A DNA stretch of 64,000 nucleotides from Hamadaea tsunoensis DSM 44101 (lineage in GTDB: Bacteria > Actinomycetota > Actinomycetes > Mycobacteriales > Micromonosporaceae): contig NZ_AUAX01000007.1 of assembly GCF_000428945.1 (NCBI RefSeq), forward strand, positions 62,001 through 126,000. The letters are read 5' to 3'. The notes under the pieces were generated by a model. The model was not told where the DNA came from and ran no database searches. It saw only the letters and a program-made list of their open reading frames with translations. Positions 51,765-60,202 of the stretch are shown here, in pieces. A program made the translations under genes and the position numbers. The first letter of the stretch is position 1. Every line of letters starts with the position of its first letter.

Positions 51765-51781
51765 TCTGCGGACCATCAACG

Positions 51782-52000
51782 GCCGGGCTCGCATATCTGA
51801 AGACCCGGCTGCCGCGCAGACTCCAGCCGGTCGCGCCGATCTACCCGCCCGAGGTCGCCGCCGACGCCGTCGTGTACGCGGCCGAGCACCCGCGCCGGCG
51901 CGAATACCGGGTCGGCGGTTCCACAGCGGCGACCCTGCCGGCCGACAAGGTCGCCGCCACCGTCGGCGCCGTGGCGTCCCGGCAGTGGCTGCGGCGCTGA
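51782..52000 (+). pseudogene. C-terminal relic of a short-chain dehydrogenase
   Basis: A 72-codon frame reads YLKTRLPRRLQPVAPIYPPE, VAADAVVYAAEHPRRREYRV, GGSTAATLPADKVAA. It matches the C-terminal part of a clade of actinomycete SDRs (TRLPRRPQPVPPIYxPE, AAEHPRRREYWVGGSTAAT). The Rossmann and catalytic parts are absent; the terminator hairpin lies where they should be. Confidence 0.75.
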
Positions 52001-52081
52001 GGCCGGCGTGACGCGCAGCAGATTTCGACGCAGAATTCGACGCAACGTTTCGCGAGCGGGCGGACCGGGAACCGGCATCGC

Positions 52082-52582
52082 ATGAACCGGCATGGCATGG
52101 TCGTCCCGCGCACCACCCCGCAACCCCACCGTTGGTGGGCTCTGGCCGGCTTCCTCGCCGCGGTGATCGTCGCGGGCGGCATCGGCGGCCTCGGCGTCGC
52201 CGGGACCGCCGCCACCTACAACGATCTGCGCCAGCCCGCCTGGGCGCCGCCCTCGTGGCTGTTCGGCCCGGTCTGGACCATCCTGTACGCAATGATCGCC
52301 CTCGCCGGGTGGCTGGTCTGGCAGCGGATCGGCTTCACCGGTCCGCTGTGGCTCTACACCGGGCAGCTGATCCTCAACGCGATCTGGACGCCGCTGTTCT
52401 TCGGCGCCGGACAGTACGGTCTCGCGTTCGCCGACATCGCGGTCCTGTGGCTGCTCATCCTCGCCACGACCGCCATGTTCTGGCGTGTACGCCGAATCGC
52501 CGCCGTGCTGCTTCTGCCCTACCTGGCCTGGGTCACCTTCGCCGCGGCGTTGAACCTGGCCGTCTGGCAGCTCAACACGTAG
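52082..52582 (+). CDS. TspO/MBR family membrane protein
   Basis: A 166-aa protein with five TM helices at about 18-42, 56-77, 89-105, 111-131 and 137-160. The family signature NDLRQPAWAPPSWLFGPVWT with ILYAMIALAGWLVW is present, as are LWLYTGQLILNAIWTPLFFG and late aromatic residues. TspO proteins bind porphyrins and other hydrophobic ligands and are tied to oxidative and osmotic stress. Start at ATG 52082 or ATG 52097. Confidence 0.9.
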   Translation: MNRHGMVVPRTTPQPHRWWALAGFLAAVIVAGGIGGLGVAGTAATYNDLRQPAWAPPSWLFGPVWTILYAMIALAGWLVWQRIGFTGPLWLYTGQLILNAIWTPLFFGAGQYGLAFADIAVLWLLILATTAMFWRVRRIAAVLLLPYLAWVTFAAALNLAVWQLNT

Positions 52583-52699
52583 GTCATGGAGCAGGTCACG
52601 GCGGTGTGATGCGTTGGGACGACGCGAAGGATTCCGCCCACGAGCCGCCGGGCTTCGACCATTTCGCCCCGCTGCCGGCGGCCCTGGTCGTGGGCGAGG

Positions 52700-53641
52700 T
52701 CAGCGCCACCAGTTGAGGACGCGAAGCGCTCGCAGAGTGTTCCAGCGACTGGGTTGACCGACGCGTTCGAGGTCGAAGTGGACCCGGCCGGCGTGGGTCC
52801 GGTCGAGCAGCCAGCGCCCGTCCGGCCGCCGCTTGTCCTCGACGAGCCGGATCGCTTCCGCCAGGCGGGGATCCGGTGCGGCACCGGTCGCCCGGAAGTA
52901 GTCGAGCCCGCGCAGCGCGTCCAGCCGCCAGTAGTAGGGGAAGGCGAACTCCTGGCACACCGGGTCGATGAGCTCCCCGGTGCTCTCCCGGCGCAACAGA
53001 CCGCGGGTCAGCAGATACTCCTCGCCGCTGTGCCGGGCCGCGGCGACCGCCGGGGAGCCGCCGGTCAGCCGCTCGAACGTGAGCAGGCCGTCCAGCACGC
53101 AGATCGTCGTGTGGATCGACGAGCGTACGGAGCCGCGTTCGGTGTCGCAGTTCCAGCCGCCGTCGGCCAGCACCTCGCCCAGGACGCGGTCCGCGATGGG
53201 GACCACGTCGACTCCGAAGTACGCTCCGGCCGCGATGGTCCGGCCGTTGATGCACGGCTCGACCTCGCCGTCGAAGTAGCGCTGCCCGTCATGATCCCAG
53301 CGGCAGTTCGCCGCCACGAGATCGACGGCTTTGTGGGCGGCGTCGGTGTCCGGGTCGAGCCCGAGGATCTGCAACGTCTGGAGGGTGTGCATGGTGGTCG
53401 TCCACGGCTGCCCGGGCTCATCGCGTCGGCCGTCGGTCCACCAGCCGGTCGGGAACAGCGAACCGCCGTCCCACTGGCCGTCGGCGCCCTGGGCGGCCAG
53501 CAGCCGGGCGCCCCAGCCCTCGTGTTCGACCCGGGCCCGCTCGGCGGCCACCTCGGCGGGTGTGGCATCGGTGAGATCGCGCATGACCTGCCAGCGGATC
53601 GCCGGGTCGCCGTCGAGCAGCCAGTCCAGGACTTCGGTCAT
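52700..53641 (-). CDS. Alpha/alpha-toroid (terpene cyclase-like fold) protein of unknown function
   Basis: A 313-aa protein made of helical hairpin repeats: RWQVMRDLTDATPAEVAAER, GWGARLLAAQGADGQWDGG, TTTMHTLQTLQILGLDPD, EVLADGGWNCDTERGSVRSS, DGRWLLDRTHAGRVHFDLE. The GxW/DGxW turns resemble squalene-cyclase/prenyltransferase toroids, but no DxDD catalytic motif is visible, so terpene chemistry is not supported. Its ATG overlaps the stop of the Fic-like gene (ATGA), placing it last in a three-gene operon. Confidence 0.75.
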   Translation of the reverse strand: MTEVLDWLLDGDPAIRWQVMRDLTDATPAEVAAERARVEHEGWGARLLAAQGADGQWDGGSLFPTGWWTDGRRDEPGQPWTTTMHTLQTLQILGLDPDTDAAHKAVDLVAANCRWDHDGQRYFDGEVEPCINGRTIAAGAYFGVDVVPIADRVLGEVLADGGWNCDTERGSVRSSIHTTICVLDGLLTFERLTGGSPAVAAARHSGEEYLLTRGLLRRESTGELIDPVCQEFAFPYYWRLDALRGLDYFRATGAAPDPRLAEAIRLVEDKRRPDGRWLLDRTHAGRVHFDLERVGQPSRWNTLRALRVLNWWR

Positions 53642-54306
53642 CCGGCGAGCGTATCGACACCCTCGGACATTCGTTCACCTCCAGTCCGTGCCGGATTCGG
53701 GGGCGTCGAGCGCCGGCGGGTGGCTGAGGCCGTGCCGTAGACCAGCCGGGCCAGGCTCGCGGCGCCGTCGGGATCGTCGGCTCGGCGTACGACGGTGAGG
53801 ATCGGGGCGACGTCGTCGAGCTCGGTCTGCTCCCGCAGCAGCACGAACTGGAGGGCCAGGCCGCCGAGCCGGGCGTTGCCGTCGGCGTACGGGTGGAAGA
53901 AGGCGATGTCGAGGTAGACCCGGGCGGCCCGCGCGGCGAGCGGGACAGCCGGGTCGGCCGCCTCCGCCAGGCACGCGGCGAACCGGTACGCGGTGTCGGG
54001 ATGCAGGCCGTAGCGTTCCCGGCCGTCCTTCGCGTACGCAGGCCCGCGCCGGAACTCCACCGCCGGTACGCCGAGCGTGATCGCGTTCCAGCCCGCCAGC
54101 AGATCCGGGGTCAGCGTGGTCGCGGTGCCGGCCGCCCGGCGTACCGCGTCCTGGGCGGCCAGGAGCCGGGCGTCCCCGCGTACGCGAGCATGGTCGGCGA
54201 AGCCGTCGCGCCGGGCCCGGACCGGGCCGGGGCCGGCGGGAACGACGTCGCGCCAGGCGACCTGTGCGCGGGCCTGAAGCCAGCCGACGAGATGGTCAGG
54301 CGCCAT
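53638..54306 (-). CDS. Fic/DOC-like protein with an altered active-site loop
   Basis: A 222-aa protein with the Fic fold. The core reads AARVYLDIAFFHPYADGNAR (His138 onward), against the canonical HxFx(D/E)GN(G/K)R; His, Asp, Gly, Asn and Arg are kept but the Gly/Lys before Arg is Ala. Fic proteins transfer AMP or another nucleotide part to target hydroxyls. The change may alter rather than abolish activity. Its start overlaps the preceding gene by 11 bp and its stop overlaps the following gene by 4 bp, so all three are cotranslated. An antitoxin-type inhibitory motif (S/TxxxE(G/N)) was not identified. Confidence 0.8.
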   Translation of the reverse strand: MAPDHLVGWLQARAQVAWRDVVPAGPGPVRARRDGFADHARVRGDARLLAAQDAVRRAAGTATTLTPDLLAGWNAITLGVPAVEFRRGPAYAKDGRERYGLHPDTAYRFAACLAEAADPAVPLAARAARVYLDIAFFHPYADGNARLGGLALQFVLLREQTELDDVAPILTVVRRADDPDGAASLARLVYGTASATRRRSTPPNPARTGGERMSEGVDTLAG

Positions 54307-55441
54307 GGACGACCCGCTCGGCCAGGAGTTCGGCGATCGTCCGCACGTCCGTGGACGACGGCTCGGCCCAGCTGCGAAAGCGGCCGACCGCGTGGTCGAT
54401 CAGCCCGGGGCGGTCCGCGGACTCGACGCCGGCCGCGGTGAGGAACCAGCCGAGCGCCGTCCGGCAGCAGTTGTACCAGCCGGACTCGTAATACGTCCGG
54501 TCGCCGACCGCGGTCACCCGGTGGGCGACCGCCCGCTCCCAGCTGTCCAGCGGGTCGTCGGCGGGCAGCGGGAGAAAGCGGCCGAACCGATCCGCGAGAT
54601 CGACCAGCCACCCGTGCCATTCCAGGACCGCCGCGGTGATCGCGGCCGCGGTCGCGTCCGGTGTGGACAGTGAGTGGCCACTGCAGCACCAGGCGGTCAC
54701 GACGCCGCCGTCCAGGTCGCCTTCGCCGGTCGACCAGCGCCAGCCCACCGCCCACAGACCGTACCGGTCGACGAGCGCCCGGGTCACCGTCTCCAGCCAC
54801 AGATCCCGTAACCGCCAGTCGGCGTCGCGGGCGGGCACCGTGGCCGCCGCCGCGACCGCCGTCACCGTGGCGAGTACGGACTCCGGATCGGGGTCGCGTC
54901 CCGCAGGATCGACGTCCGTCCAGCTCAGATCGCGCGGATGGGGCATCCGGGGATGCTCGGGGAAGGCGAGTCGCTTCACCCGCGACCCCATGACCGCACG
55001 CCACGCGGGCGGTCCGGCCTCCATCACCCCGTCGGCGGCCCGTCCGGGTATGAACCGCCCGTGCGGGTCGGTGGCCAGCTCCACCAGCAGGTCGTACCAG
55101 GCCACCAGGGCGGCGGCGATGCCGGCCAGCACCTCGTCCGCCGTCGTGATGACCGGCGCGACCGAGCGCCAGCAGGGGATCAGCCCGTGCTCCGCGGTGT
55201 CGGTCATCTCCACCGTGTACGCCCACCCCACCGCCCAGTCGCCGTACCGCTGGACCAGCGCGGCGGTGATCCGGTCGTACCAGATGTCGACCAGCCGCCA
55301 GTCGGTGCCGGGCGGGGGCACGTCGGCGGCTGGTGGCAGTCCGGTCACGACCGCGGGAGCCTGCGCCGGGTCGAACTCCCGGCGTGCTGGGTCCACGTCA
55401 GGCCAGGTCAGCGTCCAAGGGCTGGGTAGGGGCCGGCTCAT
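54296..55441 (-). CDS. Protein of unknown function with an internal domain duplication
   Basis: A 381-aa protein; ATG 55441 (MSRPLPSPWTLTWPDVDPAR) has AAAGGAG close upstream, while the frame runs open to 55609. Two ~125-residue units repeat. Unit 1: LTWPDVDPA, TDWRLVDIWYDRITAALVQR, YGDWAVGWAY. Unit 2: LSWTDVDPAG, ADWRLRDLWLETVTRALVDR, YGLWAVGWRW. Each ends in AWYDLLVELA or EWHGWLVDLA, with HGRFIPG/FGRFLPL. The final ~90 residues differ. No family is recognised. It is the first gene of an operon with the Fic-like and toroid-fold proteins, so it may be their regulator, inhibitor or target. Confidence 0.78.
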   Translation of the reverse strand: MSRPLPSPWTLTWPDVDPARREFDPAQAPAVVTGLPPAADVPPPGTDWRLVDIWYDRITAALVQRYGDWAVGWAYTVEMTDTAEHGLIPCWRSVAPVITTADEVLAGIAAALVAWYDLLVELATDPHGRFIPGRAADGVMEAGPPAWRAVMGSRVKRLAFPEHPRMPHPRDLSWTDVDPAGRDPDPESVLATVTAVAAAATVPARDADWRLRDLWLETVTRALVDRYGLWAVGWRWSTGEGDLDGGVVTAWCCSGHSLSTPDATAAAITAAVLEWHGWLVDLADRFGRFLPLPADDPLDSWERAVAHRVTAVGDRTYYESGWYNCCRTALGWFLTAAGVESADRPGLIDHAVGRFRSWAEPSSTDVRTIAELLAERVVHGA

Positions 55442-55635
55442 CGATCTCCTTTCGGGCAGCCCGACAGGATATGTGACCGGCACGCCGACCGGGAACCGGG
55501 TTTCAGCGAACGACGGGACGCGCCTTCCGGTGCCGTTGCCGTCGTGGGCGGCGGCAGCGGTCGTGTGTTGGCGGCGCTGACACGCAACGTAGAAGATCGC
55601 CGCGAGCACCGCCCAATCCTCGACGCCTCAGCCGT

Positions 55636-56373
55636 TCACAGCTTGTTGGCGCAGCCCGCCCGGCAGGTGGAGCGGCAAGGCTGGTCGCTGGCGTACTGGC
55701 TGTCACAGCACTCGCGGCACGAGTCCTCGTCGTCGGAGTCGGTGAGGCAGTCGGTGCCCGCGTTGGGATCGCCGCATTCGGTCTCCGCAGGCGCCGGACC
55801 GGAGCGGGAAAGCATCTGGATCTCGTGCCCGGACGGGTGGACCCACAGTTCGATCCCGCCCGGATTGCCGGCGAGGCGGTATCCCTGACCCGCGAGCACC
55901 TTCGGGGTGAGGCTCGCCGAGTTGCTGACGGTCACGGACAGGTTCGGCTTCTTCGCCCCGTTGGCGTAGGCCAGAAAGTCGAGGGTGAAGTCGGCGCCGT
56001 ACGCCGCGGCCATCTTCCACCCGATCACGCCGCGCTGGTCCAGGCCCAGCTGAGGCCACCGCGTCAGCGCCAGGCTCGGGCGCCGGGCGAGCTGCTCGGC
56101 CTGCGCGTCGGTCAGGGCGACGTCGACGCCGTCGCGCTGCGCGATCAAGGCCGTATCGCGTTCACAGCCCTCCGGCGGGCAGGTATGACCAGCGCAGCGC
56201 TGGACCTGCGGCGGGGTGCCGGCATGCTTCCCGAGCGCCCGCGCCACCGCGAGGTTGCCGGCCAGGCGCTGCAGCGACAGCACCGCCTCGGCCGGGCCCG
56301 ACCCGTCAGGCGACACGCGCCGCACACCAGCCCCATGTCGCCGTGGCGCTTCGCGCTCGTGGACCAGCCGCAT
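55636..56373 (-). CDS. Cys-rich protein with a DUF4157-type N-terminal segment
   Basis: A 245-aa protein. Its N-terminus has the block AEAVLSLQRLAGNLAVARAL followed by VQRCAGHTCPPEGCERD. LQRxAGNxAVxRxL plus VQRC/CPPxxC stretches are typical of actinobacterial DUF4157 proteins and of cargo linked to extracellular contractile injection systems. The middle (~80-190) is alpha/beta with DFTLDFLAYANGAKKPNL and LWVHPSGHEIQML. The C-terminus has eight Cys in about 35 residues (EDSCRECCDSQYASDQPCRS). No metalloprotease HExxH is seen, and no secretion signal. Function unknown. Confidence 0.7.
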   Translation of the reverse strand: MRLVHEREAPRRHGAGVRRVSPDGSGPAEAVLSLQRLAGNLAVARALGKHAGTPPQVQRCAGHTCPPEGCERDTALIAQRDGVDVALTDAQAEQLARRPSLALTRWPQLGLDQRGVIGWKMAAAYGADFTLDFLAYANGAKKPNLSVTVSNSASLTPKVLAGQGYRLAGNPGGIELWVHPSGHEIQMLSRSGPAPAETECGDPNAGTDCLTDSDDEDSCRECCDSQYASDQPCRSTCRAGCANKL

Positions 56374-56573
56374 AGTCCTTCTCGCCCCCTACCGGCCCAT
56401 GCTGCTCGTCTCCCAGCTTCTCAGATCCACAGACGGCCAGGACACCGAACGGCCAGATCACCAGGCACGCACCGGCGCTGCGTACACGAACGGCAGGCGA
56501 TGAACTGTCGTATCCGGGGGTTACCGTCCACGCTGCGCGAAGGCGGCGTGACTTACGGGGGAGGGAAAGTCCG

Positions 56574-57998
56574 ATGTGGATCGTCGAGACCGAGGACAAG
56601 CCGATCAACAATCTGGTACGCGACCGCGTCCGGCGCCAGTACGACGACCCGCGGAGCCAGGAGCAGGAACGGGTCAGCTTCCTGCACCCGGCCCTCCCGG
56701 ACGTCGGCGATCGCGTCATCGTTTGGCGGCCTGGGCGGGGTGGGGGTGTGGTCGGCCACGGCCGGGTCGCACCGGACCGGTCGAGCGTGGTCTTCACGCA
56801 GCGGTTCCTGGCCGATCCCGCCGGCCAGCGCGCCTTCGATCTCTGCTATGCGAGCGACCTTCTCGCCGAAGCGAAGCAGCATTTCCGGGAGGTGCCGTTC
56901 TCCGTGCTGCCCGACGACAGATGGCCGGACTGGGAACGCGTCATCCAGCAGCCGAGGCGTCCCCGCTGGCCGAGTCTGTGGGAGCAGAATCCCGGCGATG
57001 TCGTCAACCGGTTCGAGGTTCATGATTTGTTCGGCGGCTCACCGGTCCGCAGTGCGAGCTTCGCGCAGGAGACCCCCAACGCACTGATCTTCCCGGGGAA
57101 CGAGGGGCGTCACAGGAGCATCGCGAGGTGGCAGCGCGGCATCGGCGGGCGGATCCTCGTCCATGGCGCGCCGGAAGCGCAGGGCTATCCCGTCCCCGAG
57201 AACCACGTCTTCCGGCGGCACCTGCGTCGAGGCGTACCCCTGCGTGTGTTCATCGAACAGGAGAATCTGTACCAGTTCTGCGGCACCTATCGCATCGACG
57301 AAGCCGAGCCGATCGTTCGGGAGATCGACACCGGCTCCGACAAAGCCGTGCGTACACCGCGCGGCGACCACCGCGTGCCGAAGCGGATCCCGGTCTTCCA
57401 GCTTGTGCCCGACGGGCCGGCGATCGCACCGGAGGACCTTCCGCCGGTACGGCAATACGCACAACCGCGGGTCCTGGAACTGGCGCTCGTGGATCGCGAG
57501 GAGAGCCCGCACTACGGTGCCCGCTTCCACGGCGACGCCCTGACCGACCAGTTCAAGAGCCTCGCGTACGCGATGCGCGACGACCCGGTCGCGCTCGCCG
57601 CCCTGGCCGCGTTGCCGGACGCGCAGGCGGTCGCCGGCCTCGCCCAGCGTCACCAGCGCCTGAAAGGACTCGACGACCTCGTCCGGGCGGTAGCGGAACC
57701 GAGCAGCGCGGAGCGGGATTTCCAGCGCATCCTCGAAGCAAACGTGTGGATGTTCGGAGAGGGCTACGAACCGCGGTCCGCCCGCCGCGGACTCGTCGCC
57801 GGTGACCAGCTCGATCTGTCGCTGATCCGGCCCGACCGGTCGTTGCACGGCGTGGAGCTCAAACTCGCGAAGACCCGGTTCCCGCTGGTACGCAGGCATC
57901 GCGGCCATCTCATCGTCGGCGTGGACGTCCACGAGGCGGTCACCCAGGCGAGTGGATGTCCGCCCCGACGCACGGCACCTTGCCGTCGTCGGCCGTGA
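56574..57998 (+). CDS. Modified-base-reader-like domains plus Shedu-type (DUF4263) nuclease, C-terminus truncated
   Basis: A 474-aa protein; ATG 56574 follows GGGGGAGGGAAA. Residues ~1-115 look like an EVE/PUA-type domain (MWIVETEDKPINNLVRDRVR, PDVGDRVIVWRPGRGG). Residues ~145-290 look like an SRA-like fold (EVHDLFGGSPVRSASF, NALIFPGNEGRH, LYQFCGTYRID). Residues ~385-455 match DUF4263/Shedu nucleases: SSAERDFQRILEANVWMFGE, then DQLDLSLI (Asp414) and GVELKLAK (Glu428, Lys430), ending EAVTQASG. Where the family continues with a conserved helix, this frame turns into CPPRRTAPCRRRP and stops. Predicted role: recognise modified phage DNA and cut it. The C-terminal loss may have inactivated it. Confidence 0.7.
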   Translation: MWIVETEDKPINNLVRDRVRRQYDDPRSQEQERVSFLHPALPDVGDRVIVWRPGRGGGVVGHGRVAPDRSSVVFTQRFLADPAGQRAFDLCYASDLLAEAKQHFREVPFSVLPDDRWPDWERVIQQPRRPRWPSLWEQNPGDVVNRFEVHDLFGGSPVRSASFAQETPNALIFPGNEGRHRSIARWQRGIGGRILVHGAPEAQGYPVPENHVFRRHLRRGVPLRVFIEQENLYQFCGTYRIDEAEPIVREIDTGSDKAVRTPRGDHRVPKRIPVFQLVPDGPAIAPEDLPPVRQYAQPRVLELALVDREESPHYGARFHGDALTDQFKSLAYAMRDDPVALAALAALPDAQAVAGLAQRHQRLKGLDDLVRAVAEPSSAERDFQRILEANVWMFGEGYEPRSARRGLVAGDQLDLSLIRPDRSLHGVELKLAKTRFPLVRRHRGHLIVGVDVHEAVTQASGCPPRRTAPCRRRP

Positions 57999-58046
57999 CC
58001 TTCACGTACTTGCCGACCTGGTCCTTTGGCGTCGCCGCTCGACGAA

Positions 58047-58697
58047 TCAGCGGACGACCTTGATGTTGAAGTCCGACTTGCCCCGAGCGATCGCGATCCG
58101 CAGCCACAGAGCGATGTACATCTCGGTACCCCGGGCGGCCGTGATGTCGCCGAGATCGAAGACGTCGCGGTGGCCGAACTCCTGCAACAGTCCCGTCACG
58201 AGTGCCTTGGCCTCGGCGGAGTTGCCGCACACGAACACCGTGTGGTCGCCGTCGGCCAGCTCCCGCGGGCGTACCATGATCGCGTTGTTCATGGTGTTGA
58301 GGGCCTTGACGACGTGCGCCGCGGGAAAGGCGAGCTGGATCTGCTCGCCGAGCGAGTCGGTGTTCGCGACGAACAGGGTGGGCGGGAAGCCCGCGGCATG
58401 GTCGAGCGGGTTGGAGATGTCGAGAATCACCTGGCCGGCCAGCTCACCCGCCGCCCGCAGCGCCGCCAGGGACGCGTCGCCGCCGGTCGCGTTGATCACG
58501 AGATCCGCGCCCGAGGCGGCCTGCGCGAAGGTCGCCAGCTGAACGGCCTCGTTGTCGCGGTGCCACGCGGCGAACTCGTCGCGGGCGGCGGTGGCGGAAG
58601 GATCGCGGGTTCCCATGAGGACGGTGTGACCTAGCTCGGCGGTACGGCTCGCGACGGCTCGGCCGACCGCGCTGGTGCCCAGAACAGCAATGTGCAT
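58047..58697 (-). CDS. NADPH-dependent F420 reductase-like / NAD(P)-binding protein
   Basis: A 216-aa Rossmann protein: nucleotide turn IAVLGTSAVGRAVASRTAEL (residues ~3-22), then GTRDPSATA, where the Arg suits NADP, ADLVINATGG, ILDISNPLDH and VVKALNTMNNAIM. This is the F420:NADPH oxidoreductase (FNO-like) pattern, also used by small NAD(P)-binding reductases. The length is right for the family. F420 enzymes are common in actinomycetes. The start is ATG 58697, and it is divergent from the ArsR operon. Confidence 0.85.
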   Translation of the reverse strand: MHIAVLGTSAVGRAVASRTAELGHTVLMGTRDPSATAARDEFAAWHRDNEAVQLATFAQAASGADLVINATGGDASLAALRAAGELAGQVILDISNPLDHAAGFPPTLFVANTDSLGEQIQLAFPAAHVVKALNTMNNAIMVRPRELADGDHTVFVCGNSAEAKALVTGLLQEFGHRDVFDLGDITAARGTEMYIALWLRIAIARGKSDFNIKVVR

Positions 58698-58783
58698 GAC
58701 GGCGAAACTACCTCAACGGCGACGGACGATGAGGCGCAGGCAGAGCGGAATGATCCAGATCCAGCCGGTCTTCACCGTCGAAT

Positions 58784-58805
58784 GTACCCTTGCGGGTACG
58801 TACCC
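58784..58805. promoter_or_regulatory. Double palindrome upstream of the ArsR operon
   Basis: GTACCC-TTGC-GGGTAC (58784-58799) is a perfect inverted repeat and its right half belongs to a second perfect palindrome, GGGTACGTACCC (58794-58805). The block ends 19 bp before the ArsR start, a natural autorepressor site. A -10-like TTACGTT lies between. Confidence 0.7.
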
Positions 58806-58824
58806 GAGCAGTTACGTTAGCGTC

Positions 58825-59142
58825 ATGAACGCCGTGTTGCACGCGCTGGCAGATGAGAGCCGGCGCACGGTTCTCGAGATCCTCCGCGACCACCCGGCGA
58901 GCGCAGGAGAGCTGGCCGACGCCCTCCCGATCGCTCGCCCGGGCGTGTCCCGGCATCTCCGCGTGCTGCGGGAGGCCGGGCTGGTCGACGTACGCCAGGA
59001 CGCGCAGCGCCGGATCTACACGCTCCGCCCGGAGGCGCTCGTCGAGGTCGACGAGTGGCTGGGAGGGTACCGCCGGCTCTGGGAGAACCGGCTCGACGCT
59101 CTTCACACCGAGATCGCACGAGGAAAGAAGGCACGACGATGA
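58825..59142 (+). CDS. ArsR-family transcriptional regulator
   Basis: A 105-aa winged-HTH protein from ATG 58825 (MNAVLHALADESRRTVLEIL); the longer open frame runs through the promoter. The recognition helix is ARPGVSRHLRVLREAGLVDV, followed by QRRIYTLRPEAL. No Cys metal site is visible, so it belongs to the non-metal group usually paired with SRPBCC genes. Its stop overlaps the SRPBCC start (ATGA). It probably represses its own operon through the double palindrome. Confidence 0.9.
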   Translation: MNAVLHALADESRRTVLEILRDHPASAGELADALPIARPGVSRHLRVLREAGLVDVRQDAQRRIYTLRPEALVEVDEWLGGYRRLWENRLDALHTEIARGKKARR

Positions 59143-59663
59143 CCACGATCGCGACGATGCGAACGCTCGACGAGACCCACGGAGCAGTCCGGGTCGAGAA
59201 CCTCTACGACACGGACATCGGCGACCTCTGGCAGGCGTGTACGACGCCCGAGCGGCTGGCCCGCTGGATCGCCCGGGTCGACGGGGACATGCAGGTCGGC
59301 GGCACGATCCAGGTCGTCTTCACGAGCAGCTGGACCGGTCCGGCGCGCATCGAGGTGTGCGATGCGCCCCGCCACCTGCTGCTGACGACGGAGCCGGGTA
59401 CGGACGACGAGGGGCAGATCGAGGCGTGGCTGACCGAGGAGGGCTCCAAGACCCGGCTGGTGGTCGAGGAACGCGGCCTGCCGATGAAACATCTTCCGTT
59501 CCACGCCTCCGGTTGGCGGGTCCACCTCGAGGATCTTGGTCGGTCGCTGGAGGTTGACGGCCCGGTCCATCCGGAGGGCTGGAGCTCCGATGCCGGAGCG
59601 CCCCGCTGGAAAGAACGCTGGGAAGAGCTCACGCCGGCATACCAGCAGATGGAGATCAGCTGA
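59139..59663 (+). CDS. SRPBCC/Aha1-type ligand-binding protein
   Basis: A 174-aa helix-grip protein: VRVENLYDTDIGDLWQACTT, PERLARWIARVDGDMQVGG, then a beta sheet with WTGPARIEVCDAPRHLLLTT and a C-terminal helix. This gene overlaps the ArsR gene at its 5' end and the VOC gene at its 3' end (TGATG), the standard ArsR-SRPBCC pairing. It may bind the inducer that releases ArsR, or detoxify it; which is unknown. Confidence 0.88.
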   Translation: MTTIATMRTLDETHGAVRVENLYDTDIGDLWQACTTPERLARWIARVDGDMQVGGTIQVVFTSSWTGPARIEVCDAPRHLLLTTEPGTDDEGQIEAWLTEEGSKTRLVVEERGLPMKHLPFHASGWRVHLEDLGRSLEVDGPVHPEGWSSDAGAPRWKERWEELTPAYQQMEIS

Positions 59664-60043
59664 TGTCGGACGTGATCAGGCTCAGCCTGACAACAGTCAA
59701 TGCGCCCGACGCGATCGCGCTCGCGCGGTTCTACGCCGAGATCACCGGCGGGGTCGCGAAGGGCGACGAGCATTGGGCGCTCGTGGAAGGCCCGAACGGC
59801 GACATAGGGTTCCAGCAGATCGATGACTACCGGCCACCGACCTGGCCGGATGGCGAGGTGGGGATGCAGATGCACCTCGAGTTCTTCGTCGACGACCTGG
59901 AAGCGACCGGAGCGCGTGTGCTGGCGGCCGGCGCCACCCGCTTCGAGTATCAGCCCAACGCGGACCACTGCTTCGTGTACGCCGACCCGGCCGGGCATCC
60001 GTTCTGCCTGTCCACGTGGGGAGCCCCGAGAGTCGGCGACTGA
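59663..60043 (+). CDS. VOC (glyoxalase/bleomycin-resistance fold) protein
   Basis: A 126-aa protein with two beta-alpha-beta-beta-beta modules: LTTVNAPDAIALARFYAEIT and LEFFVDDLEATGARVLAAGA, ending DPAGHPFCLSTW. Candidate metal ligands are His in QMHLEFF and the C-terminal Glu/His region, as in glyoxalase I-like dioxygenases and drug-binding proteins. It is the third gene of the ArsR operon. Substrate unknown. Confidence 0.9.
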   Translation: MSDVIRLSLTTVNAPDAIALARFYAEITGGVAKGDEHWALVEGPNGDIGFQQIDDYRPPTWPDGEVGMQMHLEFFVDDLEATGARVLAAGATRFEYQPNADHCFVYADPAGHPFCLSTWGAPRVGD

Positions 60044-60202
60044 CTCAACTCGTTCCGGCATCTACCAGCGGGCCGCAGCCGGAACACGGCTACAGACGAG
60101 TGAGTTCGAAGCCTCCGGGTTTGGTTCCCGATTTCTTGCCGTGCCTGGCTGCACCGGAAAGAATGGGCATCCGCCCCCTACGCGTCGGGCAGACTGCGTC
60201 GC

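Noticed and set aside
52608..52716. A 35-codon plus-strand frame (MRWDDAKDSAHEPPGFDHFA...) between TspO and the toroid-fold gene
   Set aside because: No family is recognised, it overlaps the end of the convergent gene and there is no good ribosome site.
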